This document shows positions 1 to 7,157 of a stretch of 64,000 nt of DNA, piece after piece. Where the stretch lies: contig DKKO01000001.1 in the NCBI GenBank assembly GCA_002455275.1, forward strand, positions 104,799 through 168,798. The letters are read 5' to 3'. Source of the stretch: Candidatus Saccharibacteria bacterium UBA6664. GTDB lineage: Bacteria; Patescibacteriota; Saccharimonadia; Saccharimonadales; Saccharimonadaceae. Every line of letters starts with the position of its first letter. The stretch's first letter is position 1. The notes under the pieces were generated by a model that was given only the letters and a program-made list of their open reading frames with translations, was not told the DNA's origin and searched no databases. The translations under genes were made by a program, and so were the position numbers.

Positions 1-708
1 ATTTCGGTGCTACAACTTTACCCACGCGATATGAATATTTATGGCGACTGGGGCAATGTGCTTACTATCGTTCGCCGCCTTGAGTGGCATGGCTACACAC
101 CAGAGTTACTTACCTACAACCAAGGTGATGCCTTTCCTGAACATGTTGATTTAGTACTTGGTGGTGGCGGTCAGGACGCTGGGCAAAGCAAAATACAAGA
201 CGATTTGCTAAAAATTGGCCCAAAGCTTCACGAACTTGCCGAAGCTGATGTACCCATGCTCGTGATTTGTGGCTTATACCAACTATTTGGAAAATTTTTC
301 AAAACAAGTAGCGGCGAAATTATTAAGGGTATTGAACTACTAAACCTTGAAACGCACGCAGGTAATGAGCGTTTAATTGGCAATATCGTTACGCAAAGTG
401 ATGACTTTGGTGATATTGTGGGCTACGAAAACCACAGCGGCCAAACATTTCTTGCCGATGGGGTGAAGGCATTTGGTACGGTAGTCCGTGGCGCAGGCAA
501 TAGCGGCAAAGACGCAACCGAAGGTGCTCGCTACAAAAATGTCATTGGTAGTTATTTACATGGATCATTGCTACCGAAAAATCCGCAAGTTGCTGATTGG
601 CTAATAACTCAAGCAGTGCGGCGAAAATACGGAGACTTTGAACCAAATGTTATCAACGACACGTTTGCTTTGAAAGCACGCGGTATCGCTGCTAATCGGC
701 CTCGCTAA
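1..708 (+). CDS. gatD: Lipid II isoglutaminyl synthase, glutaminase subunit GatD (5' partial)
   Basis: Class I glutamine amidotransferase-like protein. GatD releases ammonia from glutamine for MurT, which amidates the D-Glu of lipid II to isoglutamine in the cytoplasm. Visible marks are the family start region (LYPRDMNIYGDWGN), the nucleophile elbow VICGLYQLFG with Cys near residue 88, and the His of GSYLHG near the C-terminus. The frame is open to base 1. A GTG at 7 could start it, but family members usually have a few residues before the LYP motif, so the true start is probably just outside the window. MurT would be expected upstream. The stop overlaps the convergent bcp stop by 3 nt. Family call is confident; the start is not. 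Confidence 0.85.
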   Translation: MSVLQLYPRDMNIYGDWGNVLTIVRRLEWHGYTPELLTYNQGDAFPEHVDLVLGGGGQDAGQSKIQDDLLKIGPKLHELAEADVPMLVICGLYQLFGKFFKTSSGEIIKGIELLNLETHAGNERLIGNIVTQSDDFGDIVGYENHSGQTFLADGVKAFGTVVRGAGNSGKDATEGARYKNVIGSYLHGSLLPKNPQVADWLITQAVRRKYGDFEPNVINDTFALKARGIAANRPR

Positions 709-1193
709 AACGCTCCGCTCCCATAGCCACTGCTGGCCTTCATATGTTTGCGCAGTTCGCCAAGCACCTGCTCTCCATGACCAAGCGGGGTTACACGGCC
801 ATATACTTTTACCACCTGGCCTTCTGGGTTAATTAAAAATGTTTTTCGCAGTATTCCCTCTTTGCCAAACATTTTTTTACCCCACGCGCCATATGCTTCG
901 ATTGTTGTGCCTTCCGGGTCGCTCAATAGCGTAAAGTTAAGCGAATGCTTGGCTTTGAATTTTTCATGGCTCGAGGCATCGTCTTTGCTTACTCCTACCA
1001 CTTCCGCACCAAGTGCAGCTAAATCATCACGCGCGTCGCGCAAGCTGCATGCTTCGACGGTACAGCCAGGCGTGTCGTCCTTAGGGTAAAAGTATAAAAC
1101 GAGCCATTTTCCCGCAAAATCTTTAAGAGTTTTCTGTTCACCATTGTCATTTTTTAGTGCAAAATCGGGAGCAGGATAGGGTACATCTTTCAT
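705..1193 (-). CDS. bcp: Thiol peroxidase, Bcp/PrxQ-type peroxiredoxin
   Basis: Thioredoxin-fold AhpC/TSA peroxiredoxin of 162 aa that reduces hydrogen and organic peroxides in the cytosol. The peroxidatic Cys sits in the PxxxTPGCTVEACSLRD motif (around residues 36-51). A second Cys five residues on, in the same motif (C-T-V-E-A-C), is the usual PrxQ resolving Cys. The downstream FTLLSDPEG and RKTFLINPEG blocks are typical. Length is normal. It is monocistronic, with a -10 box 6 nt upstream of the ATG and no Shine-Dalgarno, so the mRNA is predicted to be leaderless. It converges on gatD. Confidence 0.93.
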   Translation of the reverse strand: MKDVPYPAPDFALKNDNGEQKTLKDFAGKWLVLYFYPKDDTPGCTVEACSLRDARDDLAALGAEVVGVSKDDASSHEKFKAKHSLNFTLLSDPEGTTIEAYGAWGKKMFGKEGILRKTFLINPEGQVVKVYGRVTPLGHGEQVLGELRKHMKASSGYGSGAF

Positions 1194-1199
1194 ACCTTC

Positions 1200-1205
1200 A
1201 GTATA
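1200..1205 (-). promoter_or_regulatory. Extended -10 box of bcp (leaderless)
   Basis: On the minus strand TGGTATACT is followed by 6 nt and then the bcp ATG. The TG one base before the hexamer is the extended -10 signature. No convincing -35 is seen. Transcription would begin at or within 1-2 nt of the start codon. Confidence 0.6.
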
Positions 1206-1232
1206 CCACTGGAAATCTCTCTCTGTTTAGGC

Positions 1233-1238
1233 TATAAT
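1233..1238 (+). promoter_or_regulatory. -10 box of tRNA-Pro
   Basis: A perfect TATAAT lies 23 nt before the mature 5' end of the tRNA-Pro, leaving a short 5' leader for RNase P. The -35 is weak. Confidence 0.5.
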
Positions 1239-1261
1239 TTAGCATGAATTACCCACACTAT

Positions 1262-1338
1262 CGGGGTGTGGCGCAGTTGGCTAGCGCGCGCGGTTTGGGA
1301 CCGTGAGGTCGAAGGTTCGAGTCCTTTCACCCCGACCA
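1262..1338 (+). tRNA. tRNA-Pro (anticodon TGG)
   Basis: Acceptor CGGGGTG pairs with CACCCCG, and the anticodon loop TTTGGGA carries TGG. The T-arm GGTTCGAGTCC is present, and the 3' CCA is encoded at 1336-1338. It is the integration target of the element that begins at its 3' end; the last 16 sense codons of the recombinase are read antisense to this gene. Confidence 0.95.
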
Positions 1339-2909
1339 TGTAAGACAATCCTACTTTCTAGAGCCGTTTTATACGGCTCTTTTAAGTGGTGAGAGACCAC
1401 TTTTCCCTCATCTACGACTAGGTTTAAAAAGATTAAACGGCAAATATGGTCTTTGCCCACTTCATCCGCTGCCTTCACCTTAGAACTAACATTTTTGGAC
1501 AGGTTTAAAAATTGTTCAATGGTAAGTGCCTCTTGTTCGGGGTCAGACTCTACACCTCTCAATTCGTTGATTTGTTTCTTTAGGTCCTTCTCGTCTTTTT
1601 CGAGAGCGGTTAATTGCTCGTTGTTCACTTTCCATACACGACTGGCCTGATCGTAACTAATAATCTTCTTGCTAATGTCTTCTATGCGACGCTTCGTTGC
1701 TTTGAGAGCACCTTCCTTGCTATTGATCTCCCTCTTTATTTCAAGCCTGTTTGTCTCCGACTCTTTCAAGAGGTTGTCTCTGTAAGTCTTGTAGTCAGCG
1801 TCAGTAAGGTCTAATCCTTCTTGGAGTAGGTATGTAATGTAGTCGAAGACAACCTTTGCTCTCACGGATTTCTTTTTCCTGTCACAGCTCACATTTGTGC
1901 AGCGATAGTAGAGGTAACGTGAGCCATCTCGTGACTTGGATGGTGCTGGACCCATATTACGATGACAGAACGAACACTGGATAATGCCTCGCAATGGTAA
2001 GAATGCTTTCCCTCTGTTTTCGACAAGTGGGCTTTTAATGGCTCGAGTAAGTCGCTGCACTTCATTAAAATCTCCCTCGCTAACGGCGGGTTTGAAATCA
2101 TAGGCATCCCGCAAATCTATCGTTTTATTTGCCTGAAATAACATACCGTAATAAAAAGGATCTTTAAATAGCTCACTGAGTATTTGGTAAGTCAGGGTTA
2201 CTTTTTTGCCGAACTTCTTTGAGCGTTTGCTCTTGATGACCCTTCCATATCCTTGGTCATTTATGTATTCTGCAATCTCTCGAAGCCCCATGCCGCCTTT
2301 ACGTAATTGCCACGCTTCAACAATCAAGTCGTAGTTTTTGCCATCGGGCATGTATATACCTTCCTCAGTGCGAATGTACCCGTGTTTAGGGGTGCCTGAT
2401 GATTTACCTTCCTTAAACGCACGTCTGTGGCCACGTTTAACGTTTTGGGATAGGTTGGCGGAATAGTAGGTCGAAAGTGTGAAAGATATGCCGAGCAGCA
2501 TCCTTCCGCTGGCATCGTTAGTAAAGTAGTGTGTGACGAACTTTAGATCCTGTATGTGCTGGCTATCAAGTAAGCCAAAGATCAGGCCACCGTCTTGCAT
2601 GTTGCGAGCGAGGCGATCAGGGTGCCATGCCATGATACCGTCAATCTTTTCGGATCGAATATCGTTGAGAAGTTTATAAAACTGATCACGTTTTGGGTTG
2701 TCGGGTATTTTTGCAGAGCCATCATCACGGTAGTAGGGCTTCACAAGTGTAATACCGAGTTTTGCAGCAAGCTCCTCACATTCGGCTATTTGGTCGTCAA
2801 CGGATCTTTGCTGGCGTTCTTTATCGTCGGTTGATTTACGAACATAAAGGGCATATCGAAGTTTGGTAATGTCTATACTCTCACTGGATTGATCTTCGTA
2901 AGGCTCCAT
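1281..2909 (-). CDS. Large serine recombinase (site-specific integrase)
   Basis: 542-aa integrase. The N-terminal resolvase domain (about residues 16-165) has the catalytic Ser26 in YVRKSTDD and the conserved DRLARN block. A recombinase domain follows, then a zinc ribbon (CSFCHRN, then CTNVSC) and a coiled coil (about residues 400-465) that in this family controls integration direction. It lies directly beside tRNA-Pro. Its reading frame runs through the tRNA in antisense, so the final residues (GRGERTRTFDLTVPNRAR) are almost all host-encoded and the stop lies inside the tRNA. Residues KEPYKTAL before this match a normal family C-terminus. No Shine-Dalgarno is obvious at 2909. It probably catalysed insertion of the surrounding element. 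Confidence 0.93.
   Translation of the reverse strand: MEPYEDQSSESIDITKLRYALYVRKSTDDKERQQRSVDDQIAECEELAAKLGITLVKPYYRDDGSAKIPDNPKRDQFYKLLNDIRSEKIDGIMAWHPDRLARNMQDGGLIFGLLDSQHIQDLKFVTHYFTNDASGRMLLGISFTLSTYYSANLSQNVKRGHRRAFKEGKSSGTPKHGYIRTEEGIYMPDGKNYDLIVEAWQLRKGGMGLREIAEYINDQGYGRVIKSKRSKKFGKKVTLTYQILSELFKDPFYYGMLFQANKTIDLRDAYDFKPAVSEGDFNEVQRLTRAIKSPLVENRGKAFLPLRGIIQCSFCHRNMGPAPSKSRDGSRYLYYRCTNVSCDRKKKSVRAKVVFDYITYLLQEGLDLTDADYKTYRDNLLKESETNRLEIKREINSKEGALKATKRRIEDISKKIISYDQASRVWKVNNEQLTALEKDEKDLKKQINELRGVESDPEQEALTIEQFLNLSKNVSSKVKAADEVGKDHICRLIFLNLVVDEGKVVSHHLKEPYKTALESRIVLHGRGERTRTFDLTVPNRAR
1333..1339 (+). repeat. Candidate left attachment core (attL), CGACCAT
   Basis: The heptamer CGACCAT spans the 3' end of tRNA-Pro and recurs at 7925-7931. 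Downstream of this copy lies the recombinase gene; downstream of the other copy lies an isolated terminator hairpin, the kind of sequence that normally follows a tRNA. A 7-bp match alone is weak; the context makes it plausible. Confidence 0.45.
1360..1383 (+). terminator. Rho-independent terminator for tRNA-Pro, antisense to the recombinase
   Basis: AGAGCCGT and ACGGCTCT form an 8-bp stem with a 5-nt loop, followed by TTT, 22 nt after the tRNA CCA. On the other strand the same bases encode the KEPYKTAL segment of the recombinase. The element therefore appears to supply a new terminator to the tRNA it entered. Confidence 0.6.
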
Positions 2910-2929
2910 ATAGTCAATCTTAGCATTTA

Positions 2930-3181
2930 TTACAAAATGATCCTGCCGCCATTGTTGTCGGAGATGGTGCGTTCATTGAGTTTAGCTTTCGAACTGTCTA
3001 GATCAATTGATTGCAAAACATGCATCAGTGCGACTAGATTGTCACCCGGATCGTTATCAACTTTCGAGACAGGTGAAAAGACGCCTGATAAACGGCGAGT
3101 ACGTTCTGGATGTGTGCCTCCTCGATTTTGGATCGAGGCTTTGTCTCGCTTTGAGACAACGTTTGGCGTAACGTTTACCAT
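2930..3181 (-). CDS. Small hypothetical protein, possibly truncated Xre-like regulator
   Basis: 83-aa frame read toward the recombinase, ending 20 nt before its start. ATG at 3181 has an AGAAGGA-type Shine-Dalgarno at fitting distance; a TTG at 3202 is the alternative. The stretch around SPVSKVDNDPGDNLVALMHVLQSIDLD (positions about 38-64) loosely resembles the last helices of an Xre/HipB-type HTH, where a Ser-x-Val-Asp/Glu turn is followed by a Leu-rich helix. This is a pattern impression, not a firm family match. A plus-strand frame over the same bases looks less protein-like. It could be a controller of the recombinase. Confidence 0.35.
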   Translation of the reverse strand: MVNVTPNVVSKRDKASIQNRGGTHPERTRRLSGVFSPVSKVDNDPGDNLVALMHVLQSIDLDSSKAKLNERTISDNNGGRIIL

Positions 3182-3608
3182 CTCTTTCCGTCCTTCTCGC
3201 AATTTTATGTAGGCGAGATGGAAATATCGTGGCGATATGAAGAACGGTTTGTGGAGCTAGCTTATCTTACTAAAACTGGCTTGTAAACCCTATTTAACAG
3301 GGGTGCGAGCATGATTGAGATCGCATTATTATCTGTAATCATTGCACCTAAATTTTCTTTGATTTTTTTCATAGACACGCACGGACTGGGATTAACTCAA
3401 CCCCTCCCGCACCATAAGTAAACTTGCAGTAATGACCCTGCACAAGTCGAGCCAATTTATCGAGTGTATTACAGATTTGTATGCCCGCATAAAACCATTG
3501 CACAAATTGATAGCTATAAGAACGTACGTGATTTCGTAAAAATTTTGCAAAATTTAATCTGTAAACGGACGATAGGCATGGTCAATATAGTACGTACGTT
3601 TTAAATAC

Positions 3609-3820
3609 TATAATTTCGGTGCACTGGGGGTGTGGGGTTTTAGACTTCACTTCGGTATAATCAGGGATAAGTGGTTAAACCACCAGACCTAAACCAGTTC
3701 ACTGGCATGGTTGTCAAAATCCATCGTGAAATAAAAGCTCGTCGTCAGAGCACTATTTCACGATGGTCATGGCTGGAAACGGTCATGGGGGCTTAGGCCT
3801 CGCTGGCGGCGAGCTTTTTG
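3609..3820 (+). ncRNA. Candidate structured RNA in the gene-poor part of the element
   Basis: The stretch 3182-3854 has no convincing gene. From a TATAAT at 3609-3614 it carries a series of short hairpins: GTGGT-TAA-ACCAC at 3671-3683, CCAG-TTCA-CTGG at 3694-3705, a long nested hairpin at 3721-3766, then CTCGC/GCGAG at 3799-3813 followed by CTTTTTG. The octamer GGTCATGG occurs at 3765 and again at 3780. This order (promoter-like box, stacked hairpins, terminator-like end) suggests a roughly 200-nt transcript, or a structured 5' UTR of the gene at 3855. I recognise no known RNA family. Confidence 0.4.
3721..3766. repeat. Perfect 13-bp inverted repeat with nested inner stem
   Basis: CCATCGTGAAATA at 3721-3733 is perfectly matched by TATTTCACGATGG at 3754-3766. 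The 20-nt loop itself holds a 4-bp stem, GCTC/GAGC. The A/T run inside the stem is not followed by a T-tract, so it is not a simple terminator. It could be an RNA stem or a protein-binding dyad. Confidence 0.7.
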
Positions 3821-3854
3821 ATTGCCGTCAATTACCACTAACGAAAGGACGTAT

Positions 3855-4091
3855 ATGGCGGCACAACTTACAGCAGCAATACTAATGCTCCTCCTGACTT
3901 GGTTTAGCATCCACAATCTCATGAGGACTAATAAAGGATCATTGAGGGCTATCTATGCTATCGTGGCGGTGATAGCGTTTCTATCGTGGTCTGGTAATGT
4001 ACTGGCTCTGGGCGTTGTTCCATGGCTTATTGGATCGGCTGTGGTGGTTGGCGTTTTAGTGTGGGAGAAAAGCAATGCTGACAAAAAGTAG
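3855..4091 (+). CDS. Small membrane protein (unknown)
   Basis: 78-aa, very hydrophobic protein with about three membrane segments (residues about 4-20, 28-47 and 51-67) and a charged tail (WEKSNADKK). ATG 3855 was chosen because AAAGGACG lies 5 nt upstream; the frame extends up to 3822 without such a site. It overlaps the next gene by 17 nt, indicating coupled translation. No family is recognised. Its position directly after the structured region hints that the hairpins may be its leader. Confidence 0.55.
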   Translation: MAAQLTAAILMLLLTWFSIHNLMRTNKGSLRAIYAIVAVIAFLSWSGNVLALGVVPWLIGSAVVVGVLVWEKSNADKK

Positions 4092-4332
4092 CCCCATGAC
4101 TAACAAGAAGAGGGTCGCACTTATCGTCGCAGGGTTACTACTGGTTAGTGGATCATTATATTGGTGGACTGTGCGGCCTTACATTGCCTCAAAATCCTGT
4201 CACTCCATGGCACTTGATAACTCGGGTTACGCCAAGGAAAATGTAGAGCTATGGATGCGTAATGATAACGCCCAGCGTGATTACATGTTTATATATGAAG
4301 TCTGCTTGCACAAAGAAGGGATAAGTCCATAA
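4075..4332 (+). CDS. Small membrane-anchored protein (unknown)
   Basis: 85 aa with one N-terminal membrane segment (residues about 12-32) preceded by lysines, then about 50 polar residues with two cysteines (KSCHSMAL and YEVCLHKEG). Topology suggests an extracytoplasmic tail. ATG 4075 has GGGAG at a fitting distance; ATG 4096 is possible. It is co-transcribed with the preceding small membrane protein and convergent with the ATPase gene, whose stop is 4 nt away. Function unknown. Confidence 0.5.
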   Translation: MLTKSSPMTNKKRVALIVAGLLLVSGSLYWWTVRPYIASKSCHSMALDNSGYAKENVELWMRNDNAQRDYMFIYEVCLHKEGISP

Positions 4333-4335
4333 TCA

Positions 4336-5997
4336 CTAAGGAGCTGGATTAACTCGCCTTTCAAGCCTATCGAATAGGTAAGATATTGTACTGAGGATAT
4401 CTAGACAGTTCCTGTCTGTGAAGACTCCCGAGGCACGTGCTGCGGTAATACTAGAATGACTAACTCCGGGATTTTTGAAACCAGTCATAATTCCTTGTGA
4501 TAGCAGCTTTTGGCCATTCTCAAGATTTTTATCACTGTCATTGGCCCGGTTAGTAAGTGAAATTATAGTACCGTTCTCAGGACCAAAAGCTATGTTCATT
4601 AGGTCATAGCCATCCTCCGACCTTCCTGAAACACGCTGAACCTCTTCGTTATATATCTGTGCTGCTTCACGAGCGGCTTCGATATAGCTCCCAGCGAAAA
4701 ACTTCTCTCTGATGACATCGTTCTCGGTTATTTTCTTGTGTAATCCGTTCCAGAGAACAAAATCCGCATGGTTTGGTGCTAGGTTATGTACTATCTCAAA
4801 TACTTTCTGGAGCTCTTGATTAGACATCTCCTCTGGCTCGTCAATTATGGGCAAGAGCTTATCGATGTTATCGGTGATTGTCTTGTTGTTTCTGTTGCTC
4901 TCTCGCCAGTCGTCGGTATCAACATTAAACTTATCTTTGATATTTTTCTTTCGATCATCCTTTATCAAGCGACGCCACTCTGATTGAATATACCTAATGA
5001 TCTCATCTAGAAACTCTTTCAGCTCTGATAAATTATCGTCGGTCCAAGTCAGACTGCTTCTGTTGGTCGAGATCACATCTGGTACCATGTCGTCAATAAA
5101 ATCTACTTCCAGCCACCCTGTTAAGTACTGGAAGAAGAAACCAGAGCCCTGGACCGGGAAAAACTCAGGTAAATTAACGAGTTTTCTCCTAGAGAAAAGA
5201 GTTACACCCCGCAGGCTACTCCGTACTGGCTTGTCAAACAGCATTACCTCACCCTTTATATCCCCAGAAAAACTAAACTGCTTAACTTCTTTCCTTAACG
5301 CTGTCTCGGGAAATTTCCAAGTATACTCGGCCTTTCGATCTGGATGCTCATACCGAACGCTGTTCTCGATTTCAGTAAAATCACTTTCGGTACTCATTTT
5401 TATGAAGACACGAAAATCATCATCAAAAATAAAATAGTTGGATATACTACGTATCAAAGCATCTTTTTCGAAGTCCGTTTTTCGATAGATTTTGGTAAGG
5501 GTTATCCTGGTACCATTCTTATCAGAGGTATCTTCAATCTCGAATGCTGGCTGGTAACTACCGCTCGTGGCACCATGTATTTCATCCAGATCCATAACGA
5601 AACTGACTTTTTTGCCATCTTGAACAGTTTCAATGGATGCTGTCCGAGCAATTCCAAAGAAGGATAGTTTCCCAAGACCTTTCTTTCCAATAGGCTCTCT
5701 CTTGCACTTCCTTTCGCCAGCTTCTGCCTCTCGCTTCTTGCGACCAACGACTAAATAACGAGAATTGATCTCGTCGTAGCTCATACCGTGACCGTTGTCA
5801 GTGATAACAATATACTTCTCGGACTGGTTGTCGCCATCATGAAGCTCGATCTTTACTTCTTTGGCACAGGCGTCATACCCGTTGGCAATAAGTTCGGCGA
5901 TTATAGGGGGGAGTGTTGAATACAGCTTGGCACCGAGATCATCAATGACCTTGGGATCAAAGGACATTTTCAGAGGATCATCAACACTACCAGACAT
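4336..5997 (-). CDS. MORC/MutL-like GHKL ATPase with C-terminal Ymh/HEPN-like domain
   Basis: 553-aa protein, distal gene of the methyltransferase operon. The N-terminal GHKL ATPase is clear: the N-box has E35, N39 and D42 (ELIANGYDA), the G1 box is DNGHGM at 67-72, and the G2 box is GKKGLGK at 104-110. A transducer-like region follows (to about 330), then a charged linker. The last ~90 residues resemble the Ymh (TIGR02391) HEPN family: LMNIAFGPENG, then a GFKNPGVSH block (K508 to H514), then an LDILSTISYLFDRLE helix. In Ymh the block is normally RNPxxH, so the catalytic Arg is Lys here and the His is shifted one residue. GHKL ATPases of this kind beside C5-methyltransferases are known from bacterial restriction-modification-like loci. 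Start follows the methyltransferase stop by 3 nt. Inference: an ATP-driven sensor with an RNase-type effector. Confidence 0.85.
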   Translation of the reverse strand: MSGSVDDPLKMSFDPKVIDDLGAKLYSTLPPIIAELIANGYDACAKEVKIELHDGDNQSEKYIVITDNGHGMSYDEINSRYLVVGRKKREAEAGERKCKREPIGKKGLGKLSFFGIARTASIETVQDGKKVSFVMDLDEIHGATSGSYQPAFEIEDTSDKNGTRITLTKIYRKTDFEKDALIRSISNYFIFDDDFRVFIKMSTESDFTEIENSVRYEHPDRKAEYTWKFPETALRKEVKQFSFSGDIKGEVMLFDKPVRSSLRGVTLFSRRKLVNLPEFFPVQGSGFFFQYLTGWLEVDFIDDMVPDVISTNRSSLTWTDDNLSELKEFLDEIIRYIQSEWRRLIKDDRKKNIKDKFNVDTDDWRESNRNNKTITDNIDKLLPIIDEPEEMSNQELQKVFEIVHNLAPNHADFVLWNGLHKKITENDVIREKFFAGSYIEAAREAAQIYNEEVQRVSGRSEDGYDLMNIAFGPENGTIISLTNRANDSDKNLENGQKLLSQGIMTGFKNPGVSHSSITAARASGVFTDRNCLDILSTISYLFDRLERRVNPAP

Positions 5998-6000
5998 GAA

Positions 6001-7056
6001 CTAATTATCTACTAGAGATAGATGATTTAGCAACCCCTTTGCATGAAACTCAATAAAAGTTGGTGGTAGAGCGTTACCGATCATCATAGCGACACCCTGC
6101 TTACCGGAGGCAAAAGAGAACTTGTAGTTCTTTGGAAACGTCTGGAGAAGAGCCGCTTCTCGTAGGCTGATTACACGATCCTTTTCAGGATGCAAAAACC
6201 TGCCTTTTGAAGGGCTGTTACAGCCACCAGTTATTGTTGGTGAAGGTTTGCTCCATGCCATGCGTCCATACACATCTTTGAAGCCAGTTGTCTTTTTGTG
6301 ACACTCAAGTTGATACTCTTCTGGGAGGTCCGTTCTACTCCCACCATCCTTGGGAATAAGAGAGATCATCTTCCTAATCTTATCGCTACGCTTTTCAGTA
6401 ATATCGTGTAGGGGATCGCCGCTTTCTCCGGGCTCTGGCAAGAATGCAATCGCATCCCTTACTGTTTTCATCTTCTCTTTCTCGAGCTCCTGGGAGAATA
6501 CCTCCACACTACCAAGTCTCGAACCGAGCATAATCATTCGACGACGCATCTGCGGTACGCCATAGTGGGTCATGTTCAATACCTTAACATCTATTTTATA
6601 GCCGGCATCTTCAAGCTGCTGGCGTAGCCCAGCAAGCCTCTCGTCGTTTGCGAGTGCTGGGACATTCTCCATCATGATAGTTTTCGGCTTAAATGCTAGT
6701 GCAAACCGAAGCACCTCGTATACGAGCTCATTGCGTGGGTCATTCTTTTGTCCCCGATTTCGGGTACCGATTGTGGAGTAGCCTTGGCAGGGTGGGCATC
6801 CAGCGAGTAGGTCTAGTTCACCTTCCTTGAGTCCGAGTTGCTTCATATATTCAATTGGGTCCACTCCTGTAATGTCACCTTCTTTTAGGAGGGTGAGTGG
6901 ATGGTTAAGCCTAAAGCTCTCTGCATATGTTTTGTGGTTTTCGACCGCACCGACTACACTAAATCCGGCTTGTTTCAAACCTTGTGTGAGCCCGCCAGCT
7001 CCACAAAATAAGTCAATGGCAGTACGTTTTTTGTTGTTTTTTCTTATGTTTACCAT
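6001..7056 (-). CDS. DNA (cytosine-5)-methyltransferase
   Basis: 351-aa C5-methyltransferase with all key motifs. Motif I is DLFCGAGG (15-22), motif IV is GCPPCQGYS with catalytic Cys90, motif VI is ENV (130-132), and motif VIII is QMRRR (169-173). Motif X lies near MIGNALPP. The variable target-recognition stretch between VIII and IX is short, about 90 residues. It transfers methyl from SAM to cytosine in a specific DNA site that cannot be read from sequence. It is immediately upstream of the GHKL ATPase gene (3-nt gap), and a TATACT 9 nt before the ATG gives it its own promoter. No restriction endonuclease lies beside it, so it is either an orphan or the self-marking part of the ATPase system. 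Confidence 0.95.
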   Translation of the reverse strand: MVNIRKNNKKRTAIDLFCGAGGLTQGLKQAGFSVVGAVENHKTYAESFRLNHPLTLLKEGDITGVDPIEYMKQLGLKEGELDLLAGCPPCQGYSTIGTRNRGQKNDPRNELVYEVLRFALAFKPKTIMMENVPALANDERLAGLRQQLEDAGYKIDVKVLNMTHYGVPQMRRRMIMLGSRLGSVEVFSQELEKEKMKTVRDAIAFLPEPGESGDPLHDITEKRSDKIRKMISLIPKDGGSRTDLPEEYQLECHKKTTGFKDVYGRMAWSKPSPTITGGCNSPSKGRFLHPEKDRVISLREAALLQTFPKNYKFSFASGKQGVAMMIGNALPPTFIEFHAKGLLNHLSLVDN

Positions 7057-7065
7057 GATATTCCA

Positions 7066-7071
7066 AGTATA
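7066..7071 (-). promoter_or_regulatory. -10 box of the methyltransferase-ATPase operon
   Basis: Minus-strand TATACT ends 9 nt before the methyltransferase ATG, so the leader would be about 3 nt. It separates the methyltransferase-ATPase pair from the upstream zinc-ribbon gene and would allow separate control. Confidence 0.5.
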
Positions 7072-7157
7072 GCCGGTTTCGTATAAAAATAGTACTGTTC
7101 TCGCTAAATTCGAGGGATGCCCTATAAGCCTGACTAACGGACGTATGCATCAAATAC

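Noticed and set aside
2889..3212. Plus-strand 107-codon frame over the small regulator
   Set aside because: No Shine-Dalgarno, Ser/Arg-rich shadow-like composition; the minus-strand frame has a ribosome site and better order.
3182..3608. Possible further gene or tRNA-like fold between the regulator and the hairpin region
   Set aside because: No frame with a plausible start and composition, and no cloverleaf pairing found; AT-rich spacer with a few short repeats such as TACGTACGT.
3627..3635. GGGGTGTGG, a 9-bp match to the 5' part of tRNA-Pro (1263-1271), as an attachment site
   Set aside because: It matches the acceptor/D side, not the 3' end where such elements insert, and the cassette lies beyond it. 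Likely chance in a G-rich stretch.
3822..3854. Longer start for the small membrane protein
   Set aside because: The extension runs through the terminator-like hairpin region and has no ribosome site, while ATG 3855 has AAAGGACG.
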